Assembly: GCA_034509735.1 (NCBI GenBank)
Contig: JACGWO010000006.1
Location: 34,651,141 to 34,715,140, forward strand
Direction of reading: 5' to 3'
From: Sesamum alatum
Taxonomy: Eukaryota; Streptophyta; Magnoliopsida; Lamiales; Pedaliaceae
Length of the DNA: 64,000 bases
In this document: piece by piece, positions 23,598-36,136 of the stretch
Numbering within the stretch: the stretch's first letter is position 1
Layout: each line of letters opens with the position of its first letter
Position numbers and translations under genes: made by a program
Notes under the pieces: model-generated
The model's input: the letters and a program-made list of their open reading frames with translations, nothing else
Told to the model about the DNA's origin: nothing
The model's database searches: none

Positions 23598-26500
23598 ATG
23601 CAAAAGGATACTGGTTCTGGTGGTACATCAACATCCAGTGGGCCTACTTCAAGGTTCCGTCGGCGCAAAAGTTCAAATGAGGTTAGTTATCTTTTTAAGA
23701 TACAACTAAAAGCAGCATACTCTTATAATAGCAATCTTCATCTCAGCACACTTTTATAAGATCCATTCCCATTCATTTGTGTTGCATGGACTGATAAAAG
23801 TGCACTGTTAAATTCTTGTCTGCTTCTGAAAATTTTAGAGTTTGTGTAAACAAAGGATAAATTTCCCACCTTATTTTAGATTTGAGGTTGAGTTGTCTTA
23901 TGGAAGAGAATGTAAGTGGAAGTAATTACAAAATAATGTTTTCGTGGCAGTTTTCATTGCTGATATACAGTAATAAAGATTTAATCATGTTGAAGATAAT
24001 TGTGAGCTGAACTGTTTGTCCTGTTGTTGCTAATTCAATCTGAAGCAAACTTCATAGGCTATTTTAGCTTTTGACTGTATTGATCAAAGCTCATAATTCT
24101 CATTCTCTTTTCTTTTTAATTTCTGTAACTCCAGGTCCCTCCAGAAGTTGATAAAGCAAATAGCAGTCATTTACTTGTTAATGACCATAATAAGTACAAG
24201 TCAATGTTAATCCGCACATATTCATCTGTTTGGATGATTGGAGGATTTGCCTTGATAATTTACATGGGTCACCTTTATATATGGGCCATGGTTGTTGTCA
24301 TCCAAATTTTTATGGCTAAGGAGTTGTTCAATTTACTTAGGAAAGCACATGAAGACACACACCTCCCCGGATTTAGGCTCTTAAATTGGTGAGTGACTCC
24401 TTTTCTCAGGTCTGTTGAGTTTGTGTTATTGGTCTTCTCTTTTTATTGCTTTGGGTATCATCTCTTGCTATGGCTGGAATACTTAGGTAATTAGTGCTTG
24501 TGGTCTCTCAGCATGTGAAAAGCCCGGACACTAGCTTCTGTAGGCTTCTTAGCTTACTTTGAATTTAATCGACCTCTCTATGATCTTTCTGGGATTGTTT
24601 GTTTATGTTGAATTTTGTTACAAACTAGTTCTATAACTTCTGCAGTTTGTTGGAAAAACAATATCATATTCTTCTTCTGATCTGCCTTCCATCCCTTACT
24701 TTAATGTTATTACTTTGTTTGCTTCCATGACAAGTTCAAAACATTGGCACTATAAAATACTTCCGCTTGGTTTGATTTATTAAGGAGAATCTGCTTAATT
24801 TGAGTTGTACAAAGATTTTCGTTGGTGTCTATAACATGAAAGCAGTTAATCTGTGAACATATCTACAGATCATTTGTTGCATCCATGTTTTTGCAATGTA
24901 CTTCACTGCTGTTCAAATTGAATTTTAGGAATGGTAATCCTCTGCCTTCCACCATCTTAAAGGACTGTGGATATTGAATATTGCCAATAGCGACAATACA
25001 TATATCCTCTTATATGTGTGGTTTTGAGGTTACACATGGTTGGCTTTTCCATCATCTTTGATTAACTGGCTGCCCTCAGTTGCTGTACAGTCAGTTGTCT
25101 TAAAGACCTTGTATTTTGGTTCGTGTTTTTGATGAATCTTCTCATATTTGGAGTATGCATTACAAGTTTATATGCCCTTACAGAAGGTATTATTTCCAAC
25201 ACCCTATGTATTACGCCACCTGCTTCGCTTTACAGGTTGCTCAAATGATTGTACCTTTTTAAACTTGTTGGTGGTGTGTAAAGGATGTAATGAGATGTCA
25301 TATCAGTCCTAGTCCCTGAAAAATGTATTTTGTGGTGTGGTCCCTTGACGTGCTGCTTCCAACAGCTTGTTTAGTTGCAGAAGAGTGGAGTATCACGTCA
25401 TGTCAAGGATAATATAGCTCTGACTTAAATTTTTCCAGTGATAATTTTCAAATTGACCAAACAATAGATCATATGTTCTTCAATTTCTTGCCAAAGGTGA
25501 GACATATGTCTGCAGGTAATCAACACTTATGACCAATTTAGACATTTCAGTTGTGAAGATCTTATGCTCCTTGACATGCTTGGAAAGCTTTCACGTGCGG
25601 CATCAATCTCTTACTTTTGAATGGATTTGGCTTTATTTTATGTATCGTTTATGGGACTGCTTCTGCTTTTAGTTTTCTTGTTTACCTCAAAGATTACACC
25701 TGGCTAATATGGACCTTTTCTTGGGTTTTTTAAACATCATTCAATGCTTCTGTTTCCAGGCACTTCTTCTTCACAGCAATGCTTTTTGTATATGGTCGCA
25801 TTCTCAGTCAGAGGCTTGTGAATACTGTCACTACAGACAAATTTTTGTATAAGCTTGTCGGCAGATTTATCAAGTATCACATGGTTACCTGTTATTTCTT
25901 GTATATCGCAGGTTGGTACAGAAATTGGTACTAACTGTTTCTTTTGTTTACTTCTTTGCATGGCCCTGAGGTATCTAATTGTTAAATTACATCTTCTACT
26001 ATGTCATACGTTTTTATGGTGGATGGCACTTTTTATATCCCATACTGAGAGCCTCTTTTGTTGTTTAATTCACGATCAGATGCATATGCGTATTATATTT
26101 GTCCAGTTCCCAAAATACTTGCATGTTATCATTTGCATTGCTCACTGCTCGATGTCTGCTGGCAGTCGAATATGAAACTGAATATTATCCTTCTCTTGGT
26201 GTATTCAGGTTTTATGTGGTTCATTCTTACATTGAAGACGAAGAGGTACAAGTATCAATTCGGGCAATATGCATGGACGCATATGATCTTGATTGTGGTG
26301 TTTACGCAGTCGTCTTTTACCGTGGCAAATATTTTTGAAGGGATTTTCTGGTAAAACAGTTTTGGTTTCCCTATTTAATTCTGTCTTAATTTTATTTAAC
26401 TATTTAATCTTTTTCTCTGTGTATGACCTGAAGAGACTTGTACTGGTATAGTTGTTCTACTTTCACCAGTTTGCCACCTCTGGCTGAGTTAACAGAGAAT

Positions 26501-29500
26501 TAATATGAACCCTTCGTGCTTTATCCTGATTTGGTTGTATGCCTTAAATTTGTATGGAACCTAGGAAGAAATACTGTGGTAGGTGTTTGAAGAATCTGTG
26601 ACGGAAAACTAGAATTTGTCTTCTTCTACCTCTTTCTTTTAGAAATTACCGACTAAGATTCTTTTTATTGTTGTATTTTCTATATCCGGGTTTTTACTTT
26701 TCCGTTTTCTGGAATTGGTGTCTGCACCATAAAACAGTGTATATCAAATACTGGAATTAACATGAAGTCATCTGATTATATCCAAATAAACTGAACTTGT
26801 ATAATGAACTTCAGACACAGATTAACGACAATGCAGGTTCCTTCTTCCAGCATCACTTATTGTCATCAATGACATTGCTGCTTACATTTTTGGGTTCTTC
26901 TTTGGGAAAACCCCTTTGATCAAGCTGTCACCAAAGAAGACATGGGAGGGCTTTATTGGAGCTTCTGTTACTACTATGATCTCTGCCTTTGTGGTGAGCA
27001 ATTTATCCATTTAACGACAATTTTTATTTAAGTGATAGAGGTTTTGTAGTTAGCTATCAATGCCTATTCTGGTCGTTAAAACTTATGTTTTAGTTTTTGG
27101 ATGATGGAGTGGTCTACTTCTAGGTGTTTCTATGCTAGTGATTAACCTGTATAGCTGCTCGTCCTTTGCGTCTTCAGCATATTCTTCAAAATAAACAAAT
27201 AATATGGCAGGTGAATTCAACATTCTTACCAATGCATTTATCGTGCTTTGTTCTTCCAGCTGGCAAATATATTGGGTCGCTTTCAGTGGTTGACATGTCC
27301 AAGGAAGGTAATTGTTGGCTTACACCAGATATTCTTTGGTTACATAGTTTGTTCATCTGTTTTTGAGAGACTTAAATGTTCTATTTACTACATAATTGTA
27401 GGACTTGTCTACTGGTTGGCTTCATTGTGATCCTGGTCCATTGTTTAAGCCGGAATATTTTGCTCTCCCTGAGTGGTTTCCTGGATGGGTAAGTACGAGT
27501 TATGCTTGATAGATTTTGTTATCCAAAAATTTTATTGTTAACATACGACATTACAGTATTTGTTTATGTTGTGACAATGAATCTTGTCTGTACGAAGTGA
27601 TAAAAGAAGAGATGAATCTATATTATTGATTAATGATGATTCCACCTCTATTTATAGTGATGGAATTTAAGGATAACTACACCTATAGAAGAGACCTACT
27701 TGAAGTAAAACTACACCTATAGAAGAGACCTACTTGAAGTAAAATAGGAAAAGATAAGAACAAATTTAAATATTCTAACACTCCCCCTCAAGCTGGAGCA
27801 AATATATCAATCATGCCCAGCTTGTTACACATAATATTAAATTGTTTTGTTCCTAAAGCCTTGGTAAAAACATCTGCTCTTTGCTCTGAAGAAGGAGTAA
27901 AGGGAGTGCAAATTTTCTGACTCATGACAGCCTCACGAATGAAGTGACAATCAACCTCAATATGCTTTGTCCTCTCATGGAAAATAGGATTACTGGCAAT
28001 ATGAATAGCTGCTTGATTGTCACAGTGCATAGGTACAGGATCATTGTTCGTAAAACCTAACTCTTTCAAAAGATTCTTTAACCACAAAACTTCACTAGTG
28101 GTGTGAGCCATAGCCCGATATTCAGCTTCTGCGCTTGACCTAGCAACTGTAGTTTGTTTTTTGCTACGCCAAGTCACAAGGTTCCCACCAACATAGGTGC
28201 AATATCCAGAAGTAGATTTTCTATCATCCTTCGACCCTGCATAGTCTGCATCAGAATAGGCTTCTATCTTTGTGTGTCCATGCTGTTGGAAGAATAATCC
28301 TTTTCCCGGGGATGCCTTTATATATTTCAAGATCCTTAGAACAGCTTCCCAATGAACTGATCGTGGCTTATCCATAAACTGACTAACTAGGCCAACTGCA
28401 AAGGAGATATCAGGTCTAGTTATGGTTAAGTAGATTAGCTTGCCAACAAGTCTTCTATACTTTGCCTTGTCCTCCAAATAGTTACTATCATCATTCCAAA
28501 AATCAGGATTAAATTCCATAGGAGTGTCCACCGGTTTAGTGCCGAGTAAACCTGCTTTCTGAAGGAGATCACAGGCATATTTTCTCTGAGATAGAGAGAT
28601 CCCATGCTTGCTATGAGCAATTTCAATCCCCAAAAAATACTTCGGCCTCCCCAAATCTTTAGTGACGAAGTGCTTCCTTAGGTATGTCTTGGCTTCTTCT
28701 ATCCCGGAAACATCACTACCGGTGATTAAGATATCATCAACATAGACTGCTAGAATAACCGTACCTGATTCCTTAATTCGAACAAAGACTGAATGATCTG
28801 CTTGGCACCGTGAAAATCCAAACTCACCAATAATAGTACTGAATTTATCAAACCATGCCCTTGGACTTTGTTTAAGACCGTAGATCGCTTTCTTCAATCT
28901 GCACACCATTCGTTGCTTCTCCCCCTGAGCAACATAACCTGGAGGTTGCTCCATATAGACAATTTCCTTCAAGTCACCATATATAGAAAGCATTTTTGAT
29001 GTCCATCTGATGCATTGGCCAACTGAGATTAACTGCCAAGGAAAACAAAACTCTAATAGAGTTAAGACGAGCAACAGGGGAGAATGTTTCAAAATAATCT
29101 ACCCCATATGTCTGAGTAAAGCCCTTGGCAACCAGGCGAGCTTTATATCGGTCTAGGGACCCGTCAGCATGAAACTTGAGGGCGAACACCCATCGACAAG
29201 CGACGACGTCGACGTTAGGAGGTGGATGGACAAGCTCCCAGGTTCCCCGGGAAAGGAGAGCCGACATCTCCTCATCCATCGCCGCCTTCCACTCCGAATG
29301 CGAAAGTGCCTCATAATAAGAATTAGGGATAGAAACAGATGATAGAGAGACAGAGAAAGCACGATAAACAGGACTAAGACATTTATAGGAAAGGGAATGA
29401 GCCAATGGATGAGCAGTGCAAGACCTTTTACCTTTGCGAAGGGCAATGGGAAGATCCTCCGCAGACATAGGGGTCGGGGTGCCAGGAGCTGCAGCAAGAG

Positions 29501-32500
29501 GAAGACTTGGCGGATCAACAGGCATGGTAGTCGTAGAATGAGTACGCCTGCAATACACCTGTAAAGGTCGTGTAGGTGGTTCGGTATGGGGAGGATGTGA
29601 GAGTGCCGGGACCGGTAAGGGAAGAGATGGAAGAGGAACATAAGGGGAAGGGGTCTTAGAGTAATAAGCAGTGGACTCAAAGAAAGTAACATCGGCAGAG
29701 GTAAATGACCGGTGAGATATAGGATCATAACACCGATACCCTTTTTGTGCTCGTGAATACCCCAAAAATATACATTTAACAGAACGAGGTGACAGTTTAT
29801 CGAGGTTAGGAGAATGGAGATGAACAAAGCACACACACCCAAAGACTCGAGGAGTTAACCCAAAGAGAGGCTTACCAGGGAAAAGACAAGAATACGGAAT
29901 ATCCCACTGAGAACACTAGAAGGCATACGGTTAATGAGATAACAAGCTGTGAGAATAGCATCCCCCCAATAGGATTTTGGAACATGCGTATGAGCCAAAA
30001 TAGTGCGAGCAACATCGAGAAGGTGGCGATGTTTGCGTTCGGCGACACCATTTTGTTGAGAGGTATACGAGCAAGAAGATTGATGTAAAATGCCATGAGA
30101 ATCACAGAAGTTAGAAACTGCTTTTTGGACATATTCAAGAGCATTATCAGTACGGAAAATACGAATATTAACAGAGAACTGAGTTTTTATTTCATTATAA
30201 AAGGAAGTGATTATACTAGGTACTTGAGACCTATCCTTGAGTAAATAGACCCAAGTCATTCTTGAGTAATCATCAACAAAGGTAAGAAAGTACCTAAACC
30301 CACCAATAGACTCAATACGACACGGACCCCAAATATCAGAATGAACTAAACTAAAAGGAGAGGAACTACGGTTGTCAAGACGAGGTGGAAAGCTAGCACG
30401 ATGGTGCTTTCCCAACTGACAAGACTCACAATCCAAGCGTGTAGACTGAATAGGTAAAACCTTCTTTAGATTAGGTAAGGATGGATGACCAAGACGACAA
30501 TGCCACTGAAGAGGGGAGACAGAGGCAGAAAGAGCACGAGCATCTACAGGTGTAGTATGATCTAGAAAGTAGAGACCACCACGCTCATGACCGCCACCAA
30601 TCGTCCTCTGTGTTTGCAGATCCTGGAACACACAGTAAGAAGGAAAAAAAGTTACCGAGCAGTTGTGGACTTTTGTAAGTTGACTAATAGAGAGGAGACT
30701 AACAGGAAACTTTGGTGCATACAAGACATTATTAAGGGTAAGTTGGTGTGTGGGATGAACAGTACCAGAGCCATATATGGGAGAGTAGGATCCATCAGCG
30801 AGGCGAACGAAGGGAGAGGTATGAGAAGGAGAGAGGGAGTAAAAAAGAGAGCGATTACCAGTGAGGTGTGTAGTAGCACCTGAATCTAGCATCCAAGACT
30901 CACCAGGAGTTGCAGCAAAGGCACCCGGAGTGGAAGCTGTGGCAGGGGCAGTGGAATTAGCCACAGGGCGATGGAGGAGCTGTTCATATTCTTCACGGCT
31001 AAGGGTAACCAAATCAGATTCATTAGCAGAAGGTTCCGATGTTGTAGGTTCACCATCACCTTTAACTGTATTGGCCCACTCCGGTTTGCCATATTTGAGC
31101 CAACATTTTTCCACAACATGATTAGTTCGACCACAATGGGTGCAGTAACGGGAGTTAGTAGAAGCATTGGAGCCTCGACCACGACCACCACGGCCTCGGG
31201 AGGAGTTTCGACCGCGACCACGAACTGCCATGGCTGAGGACTCGGTGGTTGGACCAGATGAAGAGGCAGAGGATATAGTAGCCACGCGGAGGACACGAGA
31301 CAGAGCATTGGATAACGTAGGCACAGAGTCACTGGCTAGGAGGTGATCACGAACCGATTTCAAATTGTTGTCGAGGCCGGACAGGAACTTCGCCACCAAA
31401 AAAATCTTCCCACTGAGTCTTGCGAGTCTGAGCATCACAACTCAAGGGGTGATATAGCAAAATTTCATCAGATGTGCCCTTCAAGGAGGCAAAATAGTCG
31501 GCTACTGTACGGCCATCCTGTTTGAGGGAAAAAAGTCTCTCATACAGTTCAAATACCCGAGAAACGTTCTTTTCCTGAGAATACATGTCATGTAAAGTAT
31601 CCCACATTGTTTTAGCAGAAGTGAGAAACATAACATTGGAACCGACAGTTTCCTCCATACTATTCAGAAGCCAAGTCATAACCGAGTAATCAGCTTGTTG
31701 CCAAGTCGAAAAATTAGCATCAGTAGAGGTTGGTGGAGGAGCCAAAATATGATTAAGCTTATTTTGAGACCCAAGAAACAACCGAAAGGCTTGGGACCAG
31801 AGGATATAATTCTGGCCATTCAACTTGACAGTGGTGCCAAGAGCACCTTTATGTTCAACGGTAGCCATGATCAAGGGGGGATAGACAGACAGATAGATAG
31901 GACAGCAGCAGCAGGGAGAGCAGTCAGCAACGAAAAGCTGATTCAGGTGAGCATCTCAGATCGGGCGCGGCGCAAGGTGCAACGCCGGAGGCGGGCGTCG
32001 CGAGCAGAAGTGGCGGAAGGGCGGGGCGGCGCAAGAAGAAGGCGCGGCGCCGCGAACAGAGGCGCCGGAGGCGCGAGAGAAAGCGGCGACGGCGGCGACC
32101 GACGGGTGTGAACGCAAGGTGAGGGGCCGACGGCCGCGGCGGCCGAGTGACCTGCGGCGGCGGAAGGGGGTGGCGGTGGGTTGCAAAAAACTAGGGTTAG
32201 GTTTTTCTCTCTTGTTTTTTTTTTTTTTTTTTTTCAGAAAATATATATAAATATATATATATATACAACTTCTTTCTCACTTTTTCTGAACCTGCTCTTA
32301 TACCATGTACGAAGTGATAAAAGAAGAGATGAATCTATATTATTGATTAATGATGATTCCACCTCTATTTATAGTGATGGAATTTAAGGATAACTACACC
32401 TATAGAAGAGACCTACTTGAAGTAAAACTACACCTATAGAAGAGACCTACTTGAAGTAAAATAGGAAAAGATAAGAACAAATTTAAATATGCTAACATTG

Positions 32501-34000
32501 TCCATTTTCTGTGAATTGTATATTCAAATTTTTTAGTTAATGCGAATTCATCATCCTTACATCTAATAGCTTAGGGTATAGGGTTGTTCCTGAAAGTTGT
32601 TTAGTCTTTACTTGACATACTATACCAGTTTACTACCTTTGCAAAAGAATAACTCCATTTGGCTGTATGAAGGGAACTATATTTGAAGTCAAACTGTCAT
32701 TTCTACGTAAAAACATCTCTTGGAGATAAAAACTTCAGAAAACTTTAGTAAGCAACACACTCCAGACATGCCGGAAGCTTATCTTTGTCAGGAATAAAAA
32801 GCTGATACAGAGGATTGTATAAATATTCACCACATAATTAGCTAAATTCAAAGGGAGTTGATAACTTCTCCTATGCCTCAACCACATTATCCTATGCTGC
32901 CAAGCTCCCCTGTCATTAAGATAATTGAAATTAAACATTTAAGAAACGATACTGATTTTCAGATTTGAATTGGCATTCTGAGCTGCCCTCTTCACCTTTT
33001 TTGCAGTTTCCTTGGAGAGAGATTACTGTTTTTCCTGTGCAGTGGCACGCATTGGGTCTTGGTCTGTTTGCTTCAATTATAGCACCTTTTGGAGGCTTTT
33101 TCGCCAGTGGCTTTAAAAGAGCTTTCAAGATTAAGGTTTGACATCACTATTCTGAAATCCAATTATCCCTGACGTTGATATTCTCAATTAAGATCTAATT
33201 TTTCTACCTGTTCCGTGTTACTTTGGGCTTGTCACAGGATTTTGGTGATAGCATTCCTGGACATGGTGGGATCACTGATAGAATGGATTGCCAGGTAATA
33301 ATCTAAAAAGTATTACGGAAAGGGATACTGTAAACTTAAGTTTCTCTCTCTTTGTTCGTTTCACTCCCTCTTTTCTTTCTCGGTCTCTTGTTGAAGTTCA
33401 CTAGATTAGATATACAAGTCATGTACTAAGATCCCTGATTGAAATTAACTACTGATTTGTCAAACAAATTGGTGCTTGCAATTTTATTACTTTCTTTTTT
33501 TTTCCTGAAACAATCCTGCAAGATATACAGAACAAATTGATTGTTGATTACAAACCCCAGTACCCCCATATACCTTCCAATGTGTGTAGACATCACGTCG
33601 TTTAAGAAATCTTAATATGGTCTCCGTATACATAGTTGATCATCTGAATGCTGTTTTGACTTGAACGCTTGAAGCTACCTGTAATCTTATCATTTGCTCT
33701 GTCTGAATCCATGATCACCACTCATCAATTCTTCAGATGGTGATGGCTGTTTTTGCGTACATTTATCACCAGTCATTTGTCATACCACAAAGCTTGTCGA
33801 TTGAGATGATTATGGACCAGGTAAAACATCTACATCTAATCAGTTGCGCACCCATCTAATGATTTGCTGAATGTTCAACAAATTAAAAAATACTTGTTCC
33901 TCTGGTGTAGATACTGATGAACCTCACGTATGAGGAGCTGCGAGCTCTGTACATGAAACTCGGGCAGATAATCATGGAGAGGCAGTTTGGAGAATCCTGA
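23598..34000 (+). CDS. Phosphatidate cytidylyltransferase (CDP-diacylglycerol synthase), eukaryotic type
   Basis: It makes CDP-diacylglycerol from phosphatidic acid and CTP, the precursor of phosphatidylinositol and phosphatidylglycerol, in ER membranes. Eleven exons: 23598-23681, 24135-24388, 25760-25911, 26209-26350, 26837-26993, 27260-27307, 27402-27488, 33007-33135, 33238-33294, 33737-33820 and 33911-34000. All are GT-AG and in frame, giving 427 residues, close to plant CDS1 (about 420). It is hydrophobic with several membrane spans (for example [19 protein letters not shown]). The family signature S-x-x-K-R-x4-K-D-F-G-D-x-x-P-G-H-G-G-x-x-D-R-x-D is present and split by the exon 8/9 junction at about residue 351. 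Other conserved blocks are [14 protein letters not shown] and [14 protein letters not shown]. Intron 7 is 5.5 kb because it holds a copia retrotransposon in antisense orientation; splice sites around it are intact. Confidence 0.93.
27589..27780 (-). repeat. 3' LTR of the copia element
   Basis: 192 bp, TG...CA. Contains an internal 34-bp direct repeat in tandem (unit starting AACTACACCTATAGAAGAG). It differs from the other LTR only near the right end (TATTCTAACA here, TATGCTAACA there). Confidence 0.93.
27781..27791 (-). other. Polypurine tract
   Basis: On the element strand this reads TTGAGGGGGAG, directly abutting the 3' LTR, as expected for plus-strand DNA priming. The last pol codons overlap it. 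Confidence 0.8.
27788..31868 (-). pseudogene. copia gag-pol, broken by three frameshifts
   Basis: The coding region starts at the ATG at 31868 (MATVEHKG) and is read in four pieces. Piece 1 (to about 31400) is the gag N-terminus. Piece 2 (to about 29904) has the CCHC knuckle (C-x2-C-x4-H-x4-C, near 31105-31145), protease DSGA (near 30880), the integrase HHCC zinc site and the core with HSDIWGP, FVDDYSR and RTDNALEY. Piece 3 (to about 28990) is the N-terminal half of reverse transcriptase. Piece 4 has YVDD (28733-28744), RNase H ([18 protein letters not shown]) and the ADVFTKAL end. Breaks lie in a 7-A run (31398-31404), a short C run on the plus strand (29903-29905, one base short) and a TATATA run (about 28980-28995). 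As read, no full polyprotein can be made. Confidence 0.9.
31869..32293 (-). other. GC-rich untranslated leader of the copia element
   Basis: Between the primer-binding site and gag. 31960-32175 is strongly GC-rich, dominated by GGCGGC/CGCCGC-like steps, in sharp contrast to the rest of the element and the host intron. It is open in more than one frame only because of its composition; no protein is recognised. Confidence 0.7.
32294..32305 (-). other. Primer-binding site for initiator tRNA-Met
   Basis: On the element strand the 12 bases directly after the 5' LTR read TGGTATAAGAGC. They match the complement of the 3' end of plant initiator tRNA-Met (TGGTATCAGAGC) at 11 of 12 positions. Confidence 0.85.
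32306..32497 (-). repeat. 5' LTR of the copia element
   Basis: 192 bp, identical to the 3' LTR except one base (G at about 32491). It has the same internal 34-bp tandem duplication, so the duplication predates this insertion. Confidence 0.93.
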
Positions 34001-35623
34001 ATCTCAGAAAACCGGCCCCTGTAATTTACGTATCTGTTGCGTCTGCACTTGATGTATTCTCAAATTATTTTCAAACTCGCATGTCATGTACATGTTCCTC
34101 GTCTTTCTTCCTTACAACCATATATTTAGGTGCAGGCGGTCCAACCTTTTCTTTTCATTGTATAGTACTTTGGGCCATTGATAGTCATGGTGTTCACAGA
34201 ATGTATTGCCAAAATCTATATGCTTCTTTGGAGTTTTCCCATGAACTGTGTATCTTGTCTCTTTAGTTTAAGACCAAGTTTCCGGCTGCATTCTGGGCTC
34301 CAGAAAGGTACACCATTGTCTGAATAGAAGGTTGTTCATTCTTTTAGAAGTATTTTCTTACCACAAAACTTGTGGTGTTTAGTAGTTTGGCGGTAGAAAG
34401 TTTTCACTGCGATGATGTGGGTTTGAATTCTTACAAGAATGATTTGATGGGCTTAGACGTTTGTTCTAATATGTATTTGTAACGATGATGTGGGTTTGAA
34501 TTCTTACCAAAGTGATTTGATGTGGTTAGACGTTGGTGCTAATATGTATTTGTCTTTTAATGTCATTTCTTGGCAGGTTCATTACATAATGCTTCTATAA
34601 ATATGTTATGGGGACCAAGATTGATGAACAGGTTTTTTTTTTTTTTTTCGCAAAATTTTTGTCCCTACTTTCTCATTTTTGTAATTCAAATAAAAAAAAG
34701 AAACAGGTAGTATTTTCTCATTTTTGTAATTCAAATAGAAAGAAAAAAAAAGGGGGTATTGACATTAATTAAGTAGTAGGTTGTAAGGTTTAGCAATGGT
34801 AAGTTTGGTAAAGTTTGGCTCAGTATTGAATAGCTATATTATAAGGACCCTAAATTAATATGGTTAGTTTGTGCAACATTGCAACTAAAAACCTTCTTTC
34901 TATATTTTTACATGACATTCAAACAGAATCATGATACCCCTTTATTTTTTTGAAAATAGAACATGTTGATTTTTTTTAGAATATTATCACTTATTTAAAT
35001 GGGATAAGCCGAATTAAAACTTATAAAATTTGAAGGAAAATGTTCCATTAATTACAAAAAAAATAAAAAAATAATTGGCCTACATTTAATTTCTATGTAG
35101 CAACTAATTTCATTTCTTTTTATTTTTTGTTTTAATTTATCTAAAGGGTAAATTGCATTTTCCCATTTGAGATATGCTTGTTTTTATATTTTGCCACCTA
35201 AATATTTTGATGCCTCAATTTTGAGTAATTTACACTTTGTTGTTCTTAATTATTTTTTCTACAAAAAAATATAACATGAGATAAACTATCAAATTACATT
35301 GCTGTTAAATATACAATGTATGTGATACTCTTTCAGTATAAAAATCGATCAAAAATCGATAAAGTTGATATATACGACAAAGTGTAAATTTTATAAAATT
35401 AAAATAATAAATTAAATGCAAAAATGAAATTAGATGATAATAGTGTAAAAACGGGCATAGTTGGAATAATTTTGTCCTTACCTAAATCTTAAAAAATGAC
35501 TACAATTCAATTCAATACTAGTAAGCAACAATTCTTTACTCTAAATTGTTTCTTTCAAAAATTTGTTTGCACCTTTACTCCTCTCTCTCTAACAACAATT
35601 CCAAGAAAATCGGTGACCAACAA
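34001..35623. other. Intergenic region with SINE-like head and tandem duplications
   Basis: 3' UTR of the cytidylyltransferase gene, then non-coding DNA. A tRNA-like head lies at 34383-34440 (A-box-like TAGTTTGGCGG, B-box-like GGGTTTGAATTC). A 73-bp unit is duplicated in tandem at 34411-34483 and 34484-34553. A smaller duplication around TTCTCATTTTTGTAATTC occurs at 34669-34746. The rest is AT-rich. Confidence 0.5.
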
Positions 35624-36136
35624 ATGTCGTCACCGGCTCCACCACCGGCCACCACCAACTCCGCCGTGCTCCGCCCATGGCCGCAGTTCCTAGACCTTTC
35701 AGCTCTTAGCCTCCCCATCTCCCTCTCAGAATCCTCCTACCGTCTCACTCAGAATTTCCGCTTTTTCTTCCCAAACTACGTTGTCCTCACTCTCCTCGTC
35801 TTCCTCCTCACCCTCCTCACCCGCCCCCTCACCTTGATATTCTTCCTATGCATTTTTGCCGCCTGGATATACTTGGTCTCGCGCGATGAACCCCTCACTG
35901 TCTTGGATTACGATATTGATCAGAAAATAATTGTTGGGTTTCTCGTTGTGATGACTTTGGTTGCTCTTTTATGGGCCAGAGTTTGGTCCAAACTCCTGGT
36001 TGCTTTCATTGTCGGGGCCGTGATCGTGCTTCTTCATGGGGTTTTGAGGGCGCCCGAGGATTCTGCGGAGGATTCGCCATACGGGTCGTTGCTTAATGCT
36101 GTGGACAGTCCGAGGGGGGAGTATGCTAGTGTCTGA
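35624..36136 (+). CDS. PRA1-family protein (prenylated Rab acceptor)
   Basis: A 170-residue single-exon membrane protein that should act in Rab GTPase handling and vesicle traffic between ER, Golgi and endosomes. It has the plant PRA1 layout: a short Pro/Ala-rich N-terminus, RPWPQFLDLSALSLP, two helical hairpins (FPNYVVLTLLVFLLTLLTRPLTLIFFLCIFAAWIYLV and, after a D/Q-rich loop, IIVGFLVVMTLVALLWARVWSKLL), then HGVLRAPEDSAEDSPYG with an acidic tail. The first ATG after a TC-rich leader (MSSPAPPP) is used; the frame upstream is open but has no ATG. Intron-less structure is usual for this family. Subfamily (B, D or other) cannot be fixed by eye. Confidence 0.88.
   Translation: MSSPAPPPATTNSAVLRPWPQFLDLSALSLPISLSESSYRLTQNFRFFFPNYVVLTLLVFLLTLLTRPLTLIFFLCIFAAWIYLVSRDEPLTVLDYDIDQKIIVGFLVVMTLVALLWARVWSKLLVAFIVGAVIVLLHGVLRAPEDSAEDSPYGSLLNAVDSPRGEYASV

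Larger units (their letters stand above)
27589..32497 (-). mobile_element. Full-length Ty1-copia LTR retrotransposon inside intron 7
   Basis: A 4909-bp element flanked by the 5-bp target duplication TTGTC (27584-27588 and 32498-32502). The LTRs are 192 bp each with TG...CA ends and differ at one base. In element orientation the order is 5' LTR, primer-binding site, GC-rich leader, gag, protease, integrase, reverse transcriptase, RNase H, polypurine tract and 3' LTR. Integrase before reverse transcriptase makes it copia type. It lies antisense to the host gene. One LTR mismatch in 192 bp indicates a recent insertion. Confidence 0.95.

Noticed and set aside
30587..31237. Plus-strand ORFs of 86-98 codons
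   Set aside because: Antisense shadows of the copia gag-protease-integrase frame.
31695..32186. 138-codon plus ORF and 76-codon minus ORF
   Set aside because: Both come from the GC-rich leader of the copia element; low complexity and no start context or homologue.
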